A DNA stretch of 64,000 nt from Clostridia bacterium (GCA_017455905.1 JAFTLQ010000006.1:47204-111203); one strand, 5' to 3'; positions 30,945 to 41,478 are shown, counted from the first letter of the stretch. Numbers and translations are program-made. The notes: generated by a model not told the origin, from the letters alone.

Positions 30945-31696
30945 TCACCAAGCGTATCATTCCGTGTCTGGACGTGCGCGACGGACGCGTGGTCAAAGGA
31001 ACCAACTTCGAAGACTTACGCGACGTGTCGCATCCCGCCGCGCTGGCACGCTATTACAGCGACGTCGGCGCCGACGAGCTTGTCTTTTACGACATCGCCG
31101 CCTCCGCACAGGGGCGTGCGCTCTTTACCGACATTCTGACCGAGGTTGCCCGAACCATCTTTATTCCGCTGACCGTCGGCGGCGGTATTCGCACGGTCGC
31201 GGACTTTGACCGCGTGCTGGGGTGCGGTGCCGACAAGGTCAGCGTCAATTCGGGAGCCATCGACGATCCGAGCCTGATCGAGCAGGCCGCCCGTCGCTAC
31301 GGCGATCAATGCGTCGTGCTGTCGGTCGATATCAAGCGCGTCGACGGTGTCTTTCGCGTCTTCTCCAAGGGGGGGCGTGTCAACACGGGCCTGGAGGCCA
31401 TCGAATGGATCCGCCGCGGCGTCGACAGCGGTGCGGGGGAGATCGTCGTCAACTCCATCGACACCGACGGCGTCAAGGGCGGCTTTGATCTTCCCATGCT
31501 GCGAGCCGTGACCGACGCGGTGAGCGTGCCCGTCATCGCCTCGGGCGGCGCGGGAAGCATCGAGGATTTTATTCGCTTGTTTGAGGATAACCCAAAGGTC
31601 GATGCGGGACTTGCCGCTTCGGTCTTTCATTTCGGCGAGATCGAGATCCCCGATCTTAAGGCCGAGCTAAAGAAACATCATATTCACGTGAGGTAA
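30941..31696 (+). CDS. hisF: Imidazole glycerol phosphate synthase, cyclase subunit
   Basis: 251 residues, ATG 30941 after GGGGAGG, overlapping hisA. (beta-alpha)8 barrel with IIPCLDVRDGRVVKGTNF (Asp11), TVGGGIRTV, GADKVSVNSGAI, NSIDTDGVKGGFDLPML (Asp130) and IASGGAGSIEDF. Works with HisH. Confidence 0.97.
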   Translation: MITKRIIPCLDVRDGRVVKGTNFEDLRDVSHPAALARYYSDVGADELVFYDIAASAQGRALFTDILTEVARTIFIPLTVGGGIRTVADFDRVLGCGADKVSVNSGAIDDPSLIEQAARRYGDQCVVLSVDIKRVDGVFRVFSKGGRVNTGLEAIEWIRRGVDSGAGEIVVNSIDTDGVKGGFDLPMLRAVTDAVSVPVIASGGAGSIEDFIRLFEDNPKVDAGLAASVFHFGEIEIPDLKAELKKHHIHVR

Positions 31697-31699
31697 CGT

Positions 31700-32344
31700 A
31701 TGCGTATAGAAGATCTGAAATTTGATGAAAAGGGACTCATCCCCGTTGTTGTGACTGATGCAATAAGTAAACAAGTATTGACACTTGCGTACATGAATCG
31801 CGAAAGTCTTGCCATTTCTATGGAAAAAGGACTGACCTGCTTCTTCAGTCGCTCGCGCGGCGAGCTGTGGCTCAAGGGGGAGACCAGCGGTAACTATCAG
31901 CACCTCGTATCCCTGACGGCCGATTGCGACGCCGATGCGCTCGTGGCCGTCGTGGAAAAGGACGGCCCTGCCTGCCATACGGGTCACGATTCCTGCTTTT
32001 TCCTTCCGCTGTGGGTCAGCGAGGAGCTGCACGAGTTTTCCCTTGAGGGGCTGATGGAGCTTCTCATCGGCCGCAAGACGGAAAAGAAGGAGGGCTCGTA
32101 TACCACCTATCTGTTTGAAAAGGGCATCGACAAGATCCTCAAGAAGGTGGGCGAGGAATGCACCGAGGTCATCATCGCCGCCAAGGCAAACGACAAGGCT
32201 GAGACCGTTTACGAGATCGCCGATCTCGCATACCACGTCATGGTGCTGATGGTCGAGATGGGGATCTCCTTGGAGGACGTGCACCGTGAGCTGGCCTCGC
32301 GCCACGTCATCGACCACAAGGTCAAGCAGGAGAAAATGGTCTGA
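31700..32344 (+). CDS. hisIE: Bifunctional PRA-CH / PRA-PH
   Basis: 214 residues. N-terminal HisI (cyclohydrolase) with LAYMNRESLAISMEKG, FFSRSRGELWLKGETSGN and the metal residues in DCDADALVAVVEKDGPACHT; C-terminal HisE (pyrophosphohydrolase, from about residue 115) with KKVGEECTEVIIAAK. Three bases after hisF; last gene of the operon. No clear hairpin terminator follows. Confidence 0.96.
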   Translation: MRIEDLKFDEKGLIPVVVTDAISKQVLTLAYMNRESLAISMEKGLTCFFSRSRGELWLKGETSGNYQHLVSLTADCDADALVAVVEKDGPACHTGHDSCFFLPLWVSEELHEFSLEGLMELLIGRKTEKKEGSYTTYLFEKGIDKILKKVGEECTEVIIAAKANDKAETVYEIADLAYHVMVLMVEMGISLEDVHRELASRHVIDHKVKQEKMV

Positions 32345-32706
32345 CGAAGCACCCACCCCTGCGGCACGGCGGTGTGCGCTCGGTCAACGACTGACGGAGC
32401 CAAAGGAAACGGAGGGGGAGCGAATGCAGCGGGCGGAAGCCTTCCGATGAAAACAGCCGCGCTCACGAAGCGGTCGGCGTACAAAGGTACGGGCGGTGTC
32501 GTGAACGCGGCGAAAACACACCTGAAAATCGAAATTCGCAAGAATTTCTTCCTTAAAAATGAAATCTGCAAGAATTTCTACCTTGAAAGCTGACATGCGA
32601 TCCGTGCTTGATGGTGTGACGGCTTTCCCTTTTGCACGTCTGCCGTGTGTGTTTGCTCTGCGCTATATGAATCCGCCTCGGTTGCGAGGTGGCGCGGACA
32701 AAAGGA
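32345..32706. other. Intergenic region with one tandem 30-bp repeat
   Basis: No gene supported. 32531-32560 and 32561-32590 are two tandem copies of a 30-base unit (GAAATTCGCAAGAATTTC- and GAAATCTGCAAGAATTTC-). GAAATTC/GAATTTC inside each unit makes a small hairpin. Confidence 0.55.
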
Positions 32707-32925
32707 TCAGTGCAGTCGTCTTGGGGTATCGACGAGGCCGGCGAGGTAGTCGAGGGAGACGTTGTAGTACCGAGCCAGCGTTTTGTAATGCTCGATCGGC
32801 ATTTGCCATGCGCCGCTTTCCCAACGGGAATATTGCTGCTGGCGCGTCCCAAGCAGGGCTGCGATGTCGCTTTGTGTCTTGTCGGCGTCCTCGCGCAGAT
32901 CGCGAAGTCTTTGGTGAAACGGCAT
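32707..32925 (-). CDS. XRE-family regulator
   Basis: 72 residues from ATG 32925 behind AGGAGG; longer upstream reading lacks a ribosome site. One helix-turn-helix: QRLRDLREDADKTQSDIAAL, then GTRQQQYSRWESGAWQMP and a YYNVSLDYLAGL tail. Divergent from the DUF6809 gene across a shared palindrome, so it probably controls both. Confidence 0.85.
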   Translation of the reverse strand: MPFHQRLRDLREDADKTQSDIAALLGTRQQQYSRWESGAWQMPIEHYKTLARYYNVSLDYLAGLVDTPRRLH

Positions 32926-32982
32926 GGGAAATCCTCCTATAAGAGCTGCGATGACGGTTCTTTTTTTTTGTGCATTCAGCCG

Positions 32983-33039
32983 ATTATAACATACATCACA
33001 AATGTTGTAGTTGACTTTACAACATACATGGAGTAAAAT
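32983..33039. promoter_or_regulatory. Divergent promoters with shared palindrome
   Basis: Plus: TTGACT 33011-33016, TAAAAT 33034-33039, 17-base spacer. Minus: TATAAT at 32988-32983 with a poor -35. ATGTTGTA (33002) and TACAACAT (33018) form an 8-bp inverted repeat over both -35 regions, a likely operator for the XRE protein. Confidence 0.7.
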
Positions 33040-33082
33040 AGTATCTCTAAAAAAATAAAAAGGAAAAAACGGAGGAAATGGC

Positions 33083-33364
33083 ATGAACATGACCATGGAA
33101 ACGCTGTGGAATGAGTTTTTGGCAGGTGAGTGTGCGGCTGCCCGTACGGACGAGGAGCGGACGCTGATGCGACGCGTCGCCGAGGCGCACGCGGAACTGA
33201 AGGCCCGCCTGACACCGGAGCAGAGCGCGGCGGACGAGGCCTATACGGAGGCCGTGTATGAGCTGCAGAGCTGCTTGATGAAAAAGGCCTTTTTTTGTGG
33301 GTGTGAGCTGGCCTCGTCGTTTATTCTTACCGTCGGCGCGGCGAAAAAAGCACCGTTGGCATGA
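33083..33364 (+). CDS. DUF6809-like small protein with repeat-derived C-terminus
   Basis: 93 residues, ATG after GGAGG. Helical: TLWNEFLAGECAA, then RVAEAHAELKARLTPEQ, then YELQSCLMKKAFFCGCEL, the usual layout of DUF6809 proteins, which commonly accompany XRE regulators in Clostridia. The last residues GAAKKAPLA and the stop codon come from the first unit of a hairpin comb, so the native end has probably been replaced. Function unknown. Confidence 0.7.
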   Translation: MNMTMETLWNEFLAGECAAARTDEERTLMRRVAEAHAELKARLTPEQSAADEAYTEAVYELQSCLMKKAFFCGCELASSFILTVGAAKKAPLA

Positions 33365-33418
33365 AGCGTCCTTCGGACATGAAGCACCGTTGGCATGAAG
33401 CGACGCTTGGCGGCGTGC
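33346..33418 (+). repeat. Hairpin comb, linker ATGAAGC
   Basis: ACCGTTGGC-ATGAAGC, GTCCTTCGGAC-ATGAAGC, ACCGTTGGC-ATGAAGC, then GACGCTTGGCGGCGT: short GC hairpins separated by an identical 7-base linker three times. Confidence 0.75.
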
Positions 33419-33462
33419 GTGCTTTCCGTGCAATAAACGGGCAGAAGTTTTTTTGTTTTCTC

Positions 33463-33490
33463 TTGACAATTCGCGTGCGTGTGGTATAAT
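33463..33490 (+). promoter_or_regulatory. Promoter of the GH37 gene
   Basis: TTGACA 33463-33468, TATAAT 33485-33490, 16-base spacer. Confidence 0.85.
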
Positions 33491-33579
33491 AAATAGGTTA
33501 AAATGGCCAAATGTGCGCATGCGCGAGCGGAAGATGCCGAGGCGCATGGGCAAGAAAAAGGACAGAGGAGATTTTGTCG

Positions 33580-34803
33580 ATGACCGTTCGTACGTATATT
33601 CGAGATCATTGGAAAAACAGCATCAAGACACCCGATGCGAAGTGCCTTGGCATTGTCAAGATGCCGACGAGCTACACCGTGCCGTGCATGCGCGAGGGCT
33701 TTACCGATTTCTATTATTGGGATACGTATTTTACCAATATCGGTCTGCTTCTTGACGGCATGCAGGTGCAGGCGGCGCGCAATCTCGACGTCATGGCGTA
33801 CTTTATCGATGCGCTCGGCTACGTGCCCAACGCCTCGAATATCCTCGACCGCTCGCAGCCGCCGCTGTTCGTGCGCGGTGTTTTTGACCTTTGGCGTGCC
33901 ACGGGGGACGACGCCGTTCTGACGCGGTATATGAAGGCGATGGAGGCGGAGTACCGCTTCTTTATGCTCGATCGCATGACACCGTGCGGGCTCAACGCCT
34001 ACGGCACCTATCTTTGCCGCTCGCGTCTTTTGCTGGACTATCCGTGGCTGTCGGAGCGCGTCGGTCACTTTGTGGAGGACGGCGACATGGAGGGCAAGAT
34101 CGCCCTGTCCCGTGACCTTTTCTCCATCGCGGAGAGCGGCTGGGACTTCAACTACCGCTTCCGCACCGAGCGCTCGCCCTTTGATGCGCGCGCGTTCGCA
34201 CACCTTGATCTGTGCTCGCTGCTCTTTGACGTCGAGCAAAAGCTCGCTCTCATGAAGGAGCATCTCGGCGACAGCGATGCCGCTGCCCGTTACCGCGCTG
34301 CTGCGGAGCACCGCCGCTCGCTGATGGATACGTACATGCGCGATCCTCAAACGGGCATCTATTACGACTACAATTTTGAACGCGGTACGCGCTCGGATAT
34401 CCTCAGTGCCGCCTCGATCTATCCTTATGCCGTCGGCGTCAGCGACGACCGCGAGGGTCTGCTCCGCGTGATCTCCGCTCTGGAGCTGCCCTGTGGGCTG
34501 AGTGCCTGCGCCTATCGCGGCGAGGGTGAGTGCTACCTGCAGTGGGATTTTCCGTCGATGTGGCCGTCGAACGTGTACTTCGCCTACGTTGCGCTGCACC
34601 GTCTGGGGCTGGATGCCGACGCACGCCGCATCGGGGAGAAGTATATCCATGTCGTCGATGCCGTGTACCGAGCGAAGGGGGATCTTTTTGAGAAATATGA
34701 CGCGCGCGACGGCTCCGTGTCCGTCACGAGCGAGTATGAAACACCCGCCATGCTCGGCTGGACGGCGGGCGTCTATGTCTTTCTAAAGGATAACGGCTTG
34801 TAA
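33580..34803 (+). CDS. Trehalase-like glycoside hydrolase (GH37 family)
   Basis: 407 residues from ATG 33580 after AGAGGAG. An (alpha/alpha)6-barrel enzyme: EGFTDFYYWDTYFTNIGLL matches the trehalase x-E/D-x-YxWD signature, SGWDFNYRF carries the acid Asp region, and QWDFPSMWPSNVYF matches the second trehalase signature QWD-x-P. No signal peptide, so intracellular; shorter than classical trehalase (about 500-550 residues), so the substrate may be another alpha-glucoside. Single gene. Confidence 0.85.
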   Translation: MTVRTYIRDHWKNSIKTPDAKCLGIVKMPTSYTVPCMREGFTDFYYWDTYFTNIGLLLDGMQVQAARNLDVMAYFIDALGYVPNASNILDRSQPPLFVRGVFDLWRATGDDAVLTRYMKAMEAEYRFFMLDRMTPCGLNAYGTYLCRSRLLLDYPWLSERVGHFVEDGDMEGKIALSRDLFSIAESGWDFNYRFRTERSPFDARAFAHLDLCSLLFDVEQKLALMKEHLGDSDAAARYRAAAEHRRSLMDTYMRDPQTGIYYDYNFERGTRSDILSAASIYPYAVGVSDDREGLLRVISALELPCGLSACAYRGEGECYLQWDFPSMWPSNVYFAYVALHRLGLDADARRIGEKYIHVVDAVYRAKGDLFEKYDARDGSVSVTSEYETPAMLGWTAGVYVFLKDNGL

Positions 34804-34873
34804 CGGTTTGTGAGCAAAATGCAAATAATCATAGTCAGAAACAAGCCAAAACCGAAAAAGAAAGGACATGCAA

Positions 34874-36484
34874 ATGAATCAGAATATACGGTGCGAAATT
34901 GAGCGTCGGCGCACCTTTGCGATCATATCGCACCCCGACGCAGGTAAAACGACACTGACCGAGAAGTTCCTCCTGTACGGAGGCGCGATCCAGACGGCAG
35001 GCTCCGTCAAGGGCAAGCAGTCGGACAAGCACGCCGTTTCTGACTGGATGGATCTTGAAAAGCAGAGAGGTATCTCCATTACCTCCTCGGTCTTGCAGTT
35101 TGAATACGACGGATATTGCATCAACATCCTGGACACCCCCGGTCACCAGGATTTCTCCGAGGATACCTACCGCACCTTGATGGCCGCCGACAGCGCCGTC
35201 ATGGTCATCGACGCCGCCAAGGGTATCGAGCCGCAGACACGCAAGCTCTTCAAGGTATGCGCCATGCGTGATATCCCCATCTTCACATTCATCAACAAAA
35301 TGGACCGCGAGGCGCGCGATCCCTTTGATCTTTTGGACGAGCTGGAGCGCGAGTTCGGCATCGGAACGTATCCGATGAACTGGCCGATCGGCTGCGGCCG
35401 CAGCTTCAAGGGCGTATACGACCGCGAGGCACGGGCCGTGCTGTCCTTTGACGACGCACACCGCGGCCGTGAGCGTATTCACGGCGTGCACTGCGATATC
35501 TCCGATACCGAAACGCTCGACCGTCTCATCGGGGAGGATATGCGCAGGACGCTGGTCGATCAGGTCGAGCTGCTGGACGGCGCGTCCTTTGACTTCGACC
35601 TGGACGCCGTTCGCCACGGCAAGCTCTCGCCTGTCTTTTTCGGCTCGGCTCTCAACAACTTCGGCGTCGAGCCCTTCCTGATGCACTTCCTCAAGATGAC
35701 CACCTCGCCGCTGCCCCGTGTGGCGTCGGGGACGCCGATCGATCCCTTTGATGAAGGCTTCACCGCCTTCGTTTTCAAGATCCAGGCCAACATGAATAAG
35801 GCGCACCGCGACCGTATCGCTTTCATGCGTATTTGCTCGGGTCGATTTGAGCGCGGCCGTGAGTATTACCACGTGCAGGGCGATAAGAGCTTCCGCCTGT
35901 CCCAGCCGCAGCAGATGATGGCGGCCGAGCGTGAGATCGTTGAGCAGGCCTACGCCGGTGACATCATCGGCGTGTTCGACCCCGGTATCTTTTCCATCGG
36001 TGACACCGTGTGCGAAAAGGGGCAGAGGGTGCGCTTTGAGGGCATTCCCGTCTTCGCTCCCGAGCACTTCGCGATGGTTGAGCAGGTCGATTCCATGAAG
36101 CGCAAGCAGTTCGCCAAGGGTATGAACCAGATCGCCCAGGAGGGTGCTATTCAGATCTTCTTCGAGCCGAACAGCGGTCTTGAGCGCGTTATCGTCGGCG
36201 TTGTCGGCGTGCTGCAGTTCGAGGTGCTGGAATACCGTATCAAGAACGAATACGGCTGTGATCTGCGCCGCAGCGCGCTGCCGTACAGTCAGATCCGTTG
36301 GATCAAGGATCAAACGATCGATCCCAAAACGCTCAAGCTGTCCCATGATACCAAATGGGTGCAGGACTATCGCGGACAGAACCTTCTCATCTTTACCAGC
36401 GAGTGGGCTATCCGCTGGGTGCTTGAGGATAATCCGGGCCTTGAGCTTGCCGAATTCAGCAAAGATTCCGATACACAGGAGTGA
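34874..36484 (+). CDS. prfC: Peptide chain release factor 3
   Basis: 536 residues; ATG 34874 chosen (7 bases after AAAGGA; ATG 34868 is too close). GTPase motifs: SHPDAGKTTLTEK (G1), RGISITSSV (G2), DTPGHQDFSEDTYRTL (G3), NKMDR (G4). The RF3-specific insert and C-terminal domain III follow. Recycles RF1/RF2 from the ribosome. Followed by trmB in the same transcript. Confidence 0.96.
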   Translation: MNQNIRCEIERRRTFAIISHPDAGKTTLTEKFLLYGGAIQTAGSVKGKQSDKHAVSDWMDLEKQRGISITSSVLQFEYDGYCINILDTPGHQDFSEDTYRTLMAADSAVMVIDAAKGIEPQTRKLFKVCAMRDIPIFTFINKMDREARDPFDLLDELEREFGIGTYPMNWPIGCGRSFKGVYDREARAVLSFDDAHRGRERIHGVHCDISDTETLDRLIGEDMRRTLVDQVELLDGASFDFDLDAVRHGKLSPVFFGSALNNFGVEPFLMHFLKMTTSPLPRVASGTPIDPFDEGFTAFVFKIQANMNKAHRDRIAFMRICSGRFERGREYYHVQGDKSFRLSQPQQMMAAEREIVEQAYAGDIIGVFDPGIFSIGDTVCEKGQRVRFEGIPVFAPEHFAMVEQVDSMKRKQFAKGMNQIAQEGAIQIFFEPNSGLERVIVGVVGVLQFEVLEYRIKNEYGCDLRRSALPYSQIRWIKDQTIDPKTLKLSHDTKWVQDYRGQNLLIFTSEWAIRWVLEDNPGLELAEFSKDSDTQE

Positions 36485-36489
36485 CCGCC

Positions 36490-37200
36490 ATGCGCATGAG
36501 AAAAAAGAAAAACGGGCCGGTAAGGCTTGAAAAATGCAAAGCATGGTTGGCAGAAAAGCCGCAATCGCCCATCGATAGTGCCGTTCGTGATTTCGGCCGC
36601 GAGGCGCCTCTTTGGCTGGAGGTCGGAGCAGGGAAGGGAGGCTTTGCCTGTCAAATGAGCCGTGCCAACCCCGACATCTGCTTCTATGCGCTGGAGCGCT
36701 CCTTCGACTGCGTCGTGCTCGCGGCGGAGCAGGCAGAGGCGCAGAAGGATACGCATCCCGGCAACGTGCGCTTCATGGTCGAAAGCGCCGACGAGCTGCC
36801 GTCTCTGTTTGCGCCCGGATGCATCGATCGCATTTTTTTGAACTTCTCCGATCCGTGGAGCAAGAAGGGGTATTACAAGCGTCGCCTGACGTATCGGAGG
36901 TACCTTGCGATGTATTTCACCCTGCTGAAGGAGGGCGGTACGCTTTGCTTCAAGACGGACAACGACGGCCTCTTTGCCTTTACGCTGCAGGAGCTTGCCG
37001 CGATGGGCGTGGTGCCCTCCGTCGTTACGGATGACCTGCACGCCTCGGTATATAAAGAAGGGAACGTCGAAACGGAGTACGAAACGCACTTCGTATCCCT
37101 CGGCATGAAGATCCACATGCTGACGGTCGAGCGCCCGACGACGTGGTGTGTGCCGCCCGACAAAAAGAGAGCGAACGAAGAACAAGAGAGCAACCTATAA
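36490..37200 (+). CDS. trmB: tRNA (guanine-N7-)-methyltransferase
   Basis: 236 residues from ATG 36490, placed 9 bases after AGGAG; GTG 36481 would touch the site. SAM site LWLEVGAGKGGFA, ALERS loop, and the family motif IFLNFSDPWSKKGYYKRRLT; FKTDNDGLF near the C-terminus. Makes m7G46 in tRNA. Confidence 0.95.
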   Translation: MRMRKKKNGPVRLEKCKAWLAEKPQSPIDSAVRDFGREAPLWLEVGAGKGGFACQMSRANPDICFYALERSFDCVVLAAEQAEAQKDTHPGNVRFMVESADELPSLFAPGCIDRIFLNFSDPWSKKGYYKRRLTYRRYLAMYFTLLKEGGTLCFKTDNDGLFAFTLQELAAMGVVPSVVTDDLHASVYKEGNVETEYETHFVSLGMKIHMLTVERPTTWCVPPDKKRANEEQESNL

Positions 37201-37217
37201 CGGTACGAGATCGTACG

Positions 37218-37260
37218 AGGACGAGCCGCAGCGAGCCATCGCTTGCGGCTCGTCCTTTCT
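37218..37260 (+). terminator. Terminator of prfC-trmB
   Basis: AGGACGAGCCGCA with TGCGGCTCGTCCT and a short T-run. Confidence 0.85.
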
Positions 37261-37299
37261 GCACCGGCGAAAAAAGCAAAAAAAATTTTCCAAAAGCAC

Positions 37300-37327
37300 T
37301 TGACAAGTCCAATTTTTGGTGTATAAT
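37300..37327 (+). promoter_or_regulatory. rpoBC promoter P1
   Basis: TTGACA 37300-37305, TATAAT 37322-37327, 16-base spacer. Confidence 0.85.
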
Positions 37328-37369
37328 ATTATACTGCATTAATATTGTATGCACTTAGGGGGTATTTTG

Positions 37370-37481
37370 CGCTTTTTTAGGGCACAAACCCGCAAAACGC
37401 ACAAAAAGCAGGTATTAATTTTCGTTTTTTCGTCGGCTATGCGCATATTTCTTGGCCGTGAAAAAACGACGCATGTATAAT
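37370..37481 (+). promoter_or_regulatory. rpoB leader: two hairpins and possible second promoter
   Basis: TTTTGCG...CGCAAAA (about 37374-37400) and TCGTTTTTTC...GAAAAAACGA (about 37427-37470, with the inner palindrome ATGCGCAT). TTGGCC 37452-37457 with TATAAT 37476-37481 (18-base spacer) may be a second start. Possibly leader control of RNA polymerase synthesis. Confidence 0.45.
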
Positions 37482-37514
37482 TAGTAAAATTTCAGGAATG
37501 GAGTGATTCTATCT

Positions 37515-40500
37515 ATGATGCTTAAACCTCAAAAACTTGGCAGCACTGTGAGAATGAGTTTTTCCAAAATCGAAGCCGCGACCGAAATGCCAAACCTGAT
37601 TGAGGTTCAGAAGAAGTCCTATGAGTGGTTCCTTGCTGAAGGTCTGAACGAGGTGCTGAAGGATGTATCTCCCATCGTGGACTACACCGGCAACCTTGCC
37701 ATCGAGTTTACCGACTACACGTTGGACCCCAACCCGCGCTACTCCGTCGAGGAGTGCAAGGATCGTGCCGTGACCTACGACACACACATGAAGGTTGGTG
37801 TCCGTCTGGTCAACCGCGAGACCGGCGAGCTTAAAACGGCACAGATCTACATGGGCGACTTCCCCCTCATGACCGACAACGGTACGTTCGTCATCAACGG
37901 TGCCGAGCGTGTCATCGTTTCGCAGCTGGTCCGTTCTCCCGGTGTATACTACGGCAGCGAGGTCGATAAGCAGGGAAAGCACATATATACGGCTCAGGTC
38001 ATTCCTTACCGCGGTGCCTGGCTCGAATACGAGACGGACACGGCCGGTGTATTCTTCGTCAAGATCGATAAGACGCGTAAGATCCCCGTCACCGTTCTTA
38101 TCCGTGCGCTGGCCTCTGTCGGAGAGGATTCCGACGAGGCCATCCTGCGCCTGTTCGGTGAGGAGGAGCTTCTGACCGTCACCATGGCCAAGGACGAAAG
38201 CGGTAAAAATGCGCTGGAAAACGATACCTCGTACCGTGAGGAGGCGCTCAAGGAGATCTACAAGAAGCTGCGTCCCGGTGAGCCGCCGCTCGTTGAGAGC
38301 GCCGAGATGCTCGTCGGCAACCTGTTCTTTGATCCCAAGCGCTACGACCTTGCCCCCGTCGGTCGTTATAAGTACAACAAGAAGTTCGGCCTTGCCGCCC
38401 GTATCGAGGGCTTTACCCTCGGTGCTCCCGTCGTGCATCCTCTGACCGGCGAGATCGTGGCGGATGAGGATACCCTGATCACGCGTGCGCTGGCTGTGGC
38501 CATTGAGGACAGCACCGTCAACGAGGTCACCCTTAAGCTGGAAACGGGTCGGCTCGTCAAGGTGTTCGGTAACAACACCGTTCGTCCCGAGCTCATCCTC
38601 GGCTACGACCTGTCCGATTGCGGCGTTAAGGCGGGTGAGAAGGTCTGCTACGGCGCGCTGAACGAGATCATCGCCGCGGCCGATGCCGAGGGGCATACGG
38701 GTGAGGCGCGCGAGTTCTTCATCAAGGGTGCTTGCCGCGATGCGATCGCCAAGCTCTCTCCCAAGCACATCACCAAGGAGGATATCCTTGCCTCCGTCAA
38801 CTATATGATCAACCTGTCGCACGGCATCGGCTCGACCGATGACATCGACCACCTTGGTAACCGCCGTCTGCGCTGTGTCGGTGAGCTTCTGCAGAACCAG
38901 ATGCGCATCGGTATGGCCCGTATGGACAAGAACATCAAGGAGCGTATGTCCGTTCATGACACCGACGACCTGCGTCCCGAGGCGCTGATCAATACCCGTC
39001 CCGTCGTGACGGCCATCCGCGAGTTCTTCGGCTCGTCGCCCCTGTCGCAGTTCATGGACCAGAACAACCCTCTGGCTGAGCTGACGCACAAGCGCCGTCT
39101 GTCCGCGCTCGGTCCCGGCGGTCTGTCGCGTGACCGTGCCTCCTTCGAGGTGCGTGACGTTCACTATACGCACTACGGCCGTATCTGTCCCGTTGAGACG
39201 CCCGAGGGTCCCAACATCGGTCTTATCTCGTATCTTGCCTCCTATGCCCGTATCAGCGAGTACGGCTTCCTTAAGGCACCCTTCCGCGTGGTCGACAAGA
39301 CGACCGGACGCGTGACCGACAAGGTCGTATATCTGACGGCCGACGAGGAGGATAACAACGTCGTCGCTCAGGCCAACGAGCGCCTGGACGAAAACGGATA
39401 CTTCATCAACAAAAAGGTTATTGCCCGTTGTAAGGCCGACTTCATCGAGGTCGAGCCCGAGGGCGTTGACCTGATGGACGCTTGCCCCCAGATGGCCGTT
39501 TCCGTTGCCGCGGGCTGCATCCCGTTCCTTGAAAACGACGACAATACCCGTGCCCTGATGGGATCGAACATGCAGAAGCAGGCGGTGCCGCTGATGATGA
39601 CCGATTCGCCCATCGTTGCGACCGGTATGGAATACAAGGCAGCCGTCGATTCGGGTGCCGTGGTCGTTGCCAAGGTCGGTGGTATCGTCGAGCGCGTTGG
39701 CGGCACGGAGATCGTCATCCTGAACGATGAAGGTCATCGCGATACCTATCATCTTATCAAATTTAAGCGCTCCAACCAGAGCACCTGCGTCAACCAGCGT
39801 CCCATCGTGGACGAGGGCGCGCGCGTCGAGGCGGGTCAGGTCATCGCGGACGGTCCCGCTACCTCCGGCGGTGAGATATCCCTTGGTAAAAACGCCCTGA
39901 TCGGCTTCATGACCTGGGAGGGCTACAACTACGAGGACGCCGTTCTTCTGAACGAAAAGCTTGTCCGTGAGGACATGTATACATCCATTCATATTGAAGA
40001 ATACACCATCGAAGCCCGCGATACCAAGCTCGGCGCACAGGAGATCACCCGTGAGGTGCCCAACGTCGGCGAGGACGCGCTGAAGGACCTGGATGCCGAC
40101 GGTATCATCCGTATCGGTACCGAGGTGCGTGCCGGTGATATTCTTGTCGGTAAGGTCACGCCCAAGGGTGAGACCGAGCTGACGCCCGAGGAACGTCTGC
40201 TCCGCGCCATTTTCGGTGAAAAGGCACGTGAGGTCAAGGACTCCTCGCTTCGTATGCGCCACGGCGAGTACGGTGTTGTCGTCGACGTCAAGATCTACGA
40301 CCGTTCCAACTCCGATGACCTCGCCCCCGGCGTAAACAAGGTCGTACACGTTTTCATCGCCCAGAAGAGAAAGATCTCCGTCGGCGATAAGATGGCAGGC
40401 CGCCACGGTAACAAGGGTGTCGTTTCGCGCATCCTTCCTCCCGAGGATATGCCCTTCCTGGCAGACGGTACGCCCCTTGATATCGTTCTGAATCCTCTGG

Positions 40501-41459
40501 GCGTTCCTTCCCGTATGAACATCGGTCAGGTCCTGGAGGTCCACCTTGGTATCGCCTGCCGCAAGCTCGGCATCAAGATCATGACGCCCGTATTTGACGG
40601 TGCGAAGGAGACCGATACCCTTGAGCTGCTCCGTCAGGCAAAGTATACCCGTGATATCCGTCCCGACGAAAGCGTGCGCGGTAAGGCGGTCTTCATGGAG
40701 GTCATCCGTGAGGACGGAAAGCCCGACCTTCAGCGCGTCGATCAGGCCATCGTGGATGACGAGGAGAAGCTTCGTAATCTCATGAGGACCGAGCGCCTCA
40801 AGGTGATCGACGGTAAGGTCACGCTGTACGACGGACGTACGGGCGATGCCTTCGACAACCCCGTAACTGTGGGTGTCATGTATTACCTCAAGCTTCACCA
40901 TCTCGTTGACGATAAGATCCACGCCCGTTCGATCGGTCCGTACTCTCTCGTAACGCAGCAGCCCCTCGGCGGTAAGGCGCAGTTCGGCGGCCAGCGCTTC
41001 GGTGAGATGGAGGTCTGGGCACTGGAGGCGTACGGCGCTGCCTACACGCTGCAGGAGATCCTGACCGTCAAGAGTGACGACGTCGTTGGTCGTACCAAGA
41101 CCTACGAGGCCATCGTCAAGGGTCAGAACATTCCGACCCCCGGTATTCCCGAATCCTTCAAGGTCCTTGTCAAGGAGCTGCAGGCTCTGTGCCTGAACAT
41201 CCGCGTTCTTGACCGCAAGGGCGAGGAGATCGATCTGTCCGTCATCGGTAACAGCGATGACAATACGCCCGTGTTTGCTTCTATTGAAGAGGTCGACCGC
41301 GCGGTGGATACGCCGGAGGATGAAGCGCCTGCGGCGGACGGTGACGAGCTTTCCGATGAGGCCTACGACGAAGAGGATACGTACGACGACGATCTGCTGG
41401 ACGACGAGGAATATCGTTACGACGGCGACGATGCGGACTACGAATCCGACGAACAGTAA
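37515..41459 (+). CDS. rpoB: RNA polymerase beta subunit
   Basis: 1314 residues from ATG 37515 behind GGAG (GTG 37503 is within the site). Landmarks: the rifampicin region [20 protein letters not shown] (about residue 507), [11 protein letters not shown], and the catalytic-side [13 protein letters not shown] (about residue 957). The tail ends in an unusually acidic Asp/Glu/Tyr stretch of about 50 residues. Normally follows rplJ-rplL; here trmB is upstream and rpoBC has its own promoter. Confidence 0.98.
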   Translation: MMLKPQKLGSTVRMSFSKIEAATEMPNLIEVQKKSYEWFLAEGLNEVLKDVSPIVDYTGNLAIEFTDYTLDPNPRYSVEECKDRAVTYDTHMKVGVRLVNRETGELKTAQIYMGDFPLMTDNGTFVINGAERVIVSQLVRSPGVYYGSEVDKQGKHIYTAQVIPYRGAWLEYETDTAGVFFVKIDKTRKIPVTVLIRALASVGEDSDEAILRLFGEEELLTVTMAKDESGKNALENDTSYREEALKEIYKKLRPGEPPLVESAEMLVGNLFFDPKRYDLAPVGRYKYNKKFGLAARIEGFTLGAPVVHPLTGEIVADEDTLITRALAVAIEDSTVNEVTLKLETGRLVKVFGNNTVRPELILGYDLSDCGVKAGEKVCYGALNEIIAAADAEGHTGEAREFFIKGACRDAIAKLSPKHITKEDILASVNYMINLSHGIGSTDDIDHLGNRRLRCVGELLQNQMRIGMARMDKNIKERMSVHDTDDLRPEALINTRPVVTAIREFFGSSPLSQFMDQNNPLAELTHKRRLSALGPGGLSRDRASFEVRDVHYTHYGRICPVETPEGPNIGLISYLASYARISEYGFLKAPFRVVDKTTGRVTDKVVYLTADEEDNNVVAQANERLDENGYFINKKVIARCKADFIEVEPEGVDLMDACPQMAVSVAAGCIPFLENDDNTRALMGSNMQKQAVPLMMTDSPIVATGMEYKAAVDSGAVVVAKVGGIVERVGGTEIVILNDEGHRDTYHLIKFKRSNQSTCVNQRPIVDEGARVEAGQVIADGPATSGGEISLGKNALIGFMTWEGYNYEDAVLLNEKLVREDMYTSIHIEEYTIEARDTKLGAQEITREVPNVGEDALKDLDADGIIRIGTEVRAGDILVGKVTPKGETELTPEERLLRAIFGEKAREVKDSSLRMRHGEYGVVVDVKIYDRSNSDDLAPGVNKVVHVFIAQKRKISVGDKMAGRHGNKGVVSRILPPEDMPFLADGTPLDIVLNPLGVPSRMNIGQVLEVHLGIACRKLGIKIMTPVFDGAKETDTLELLRQAKYTRDIRPDESVRGKAVFMEVIREDGKPDLQRVDQAIVDDEEKLRNLMRTERLKVIDGKVTLYDGRTGDAFDNPVTVGVMYYLKLHHLVDDKIHARSIGPYSLVTQQPLGGKAQFGGQRFGEMEVWALEAYGAAYTLQEILTVKSDDVVGRTKTYEAIVKGQNIPTPGIPESFKVLVKELQALCLNIRVLDRKGEEIDLSVIGNSDDNTPVFASIEEVDRAVDTPEDEAPAADGDELSDEAYDEEDTYDDDLLDDEEYRYDGDDADYESDEQ

Positions 41460-41478
41460 GAAGGGAGAATAAAGAAAT

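Noticed and set aside
32372-32942. Small plus-strand frames between hisIE and the XRE gene
   Set aside because: No ribosome sites or motifs; part of them is the 30-bp tandem repeat and the antisense of the XRE gene.
37509-40922. Very long minus-strand open frames opposite rpoB and rpoC (also 41281-44985)
   Set aside because: Mirror frames of highly expressed, GC-rich genes; no ribosome sites, no recognisable domains, and rpoB/rpoC on the plus strand are certain.
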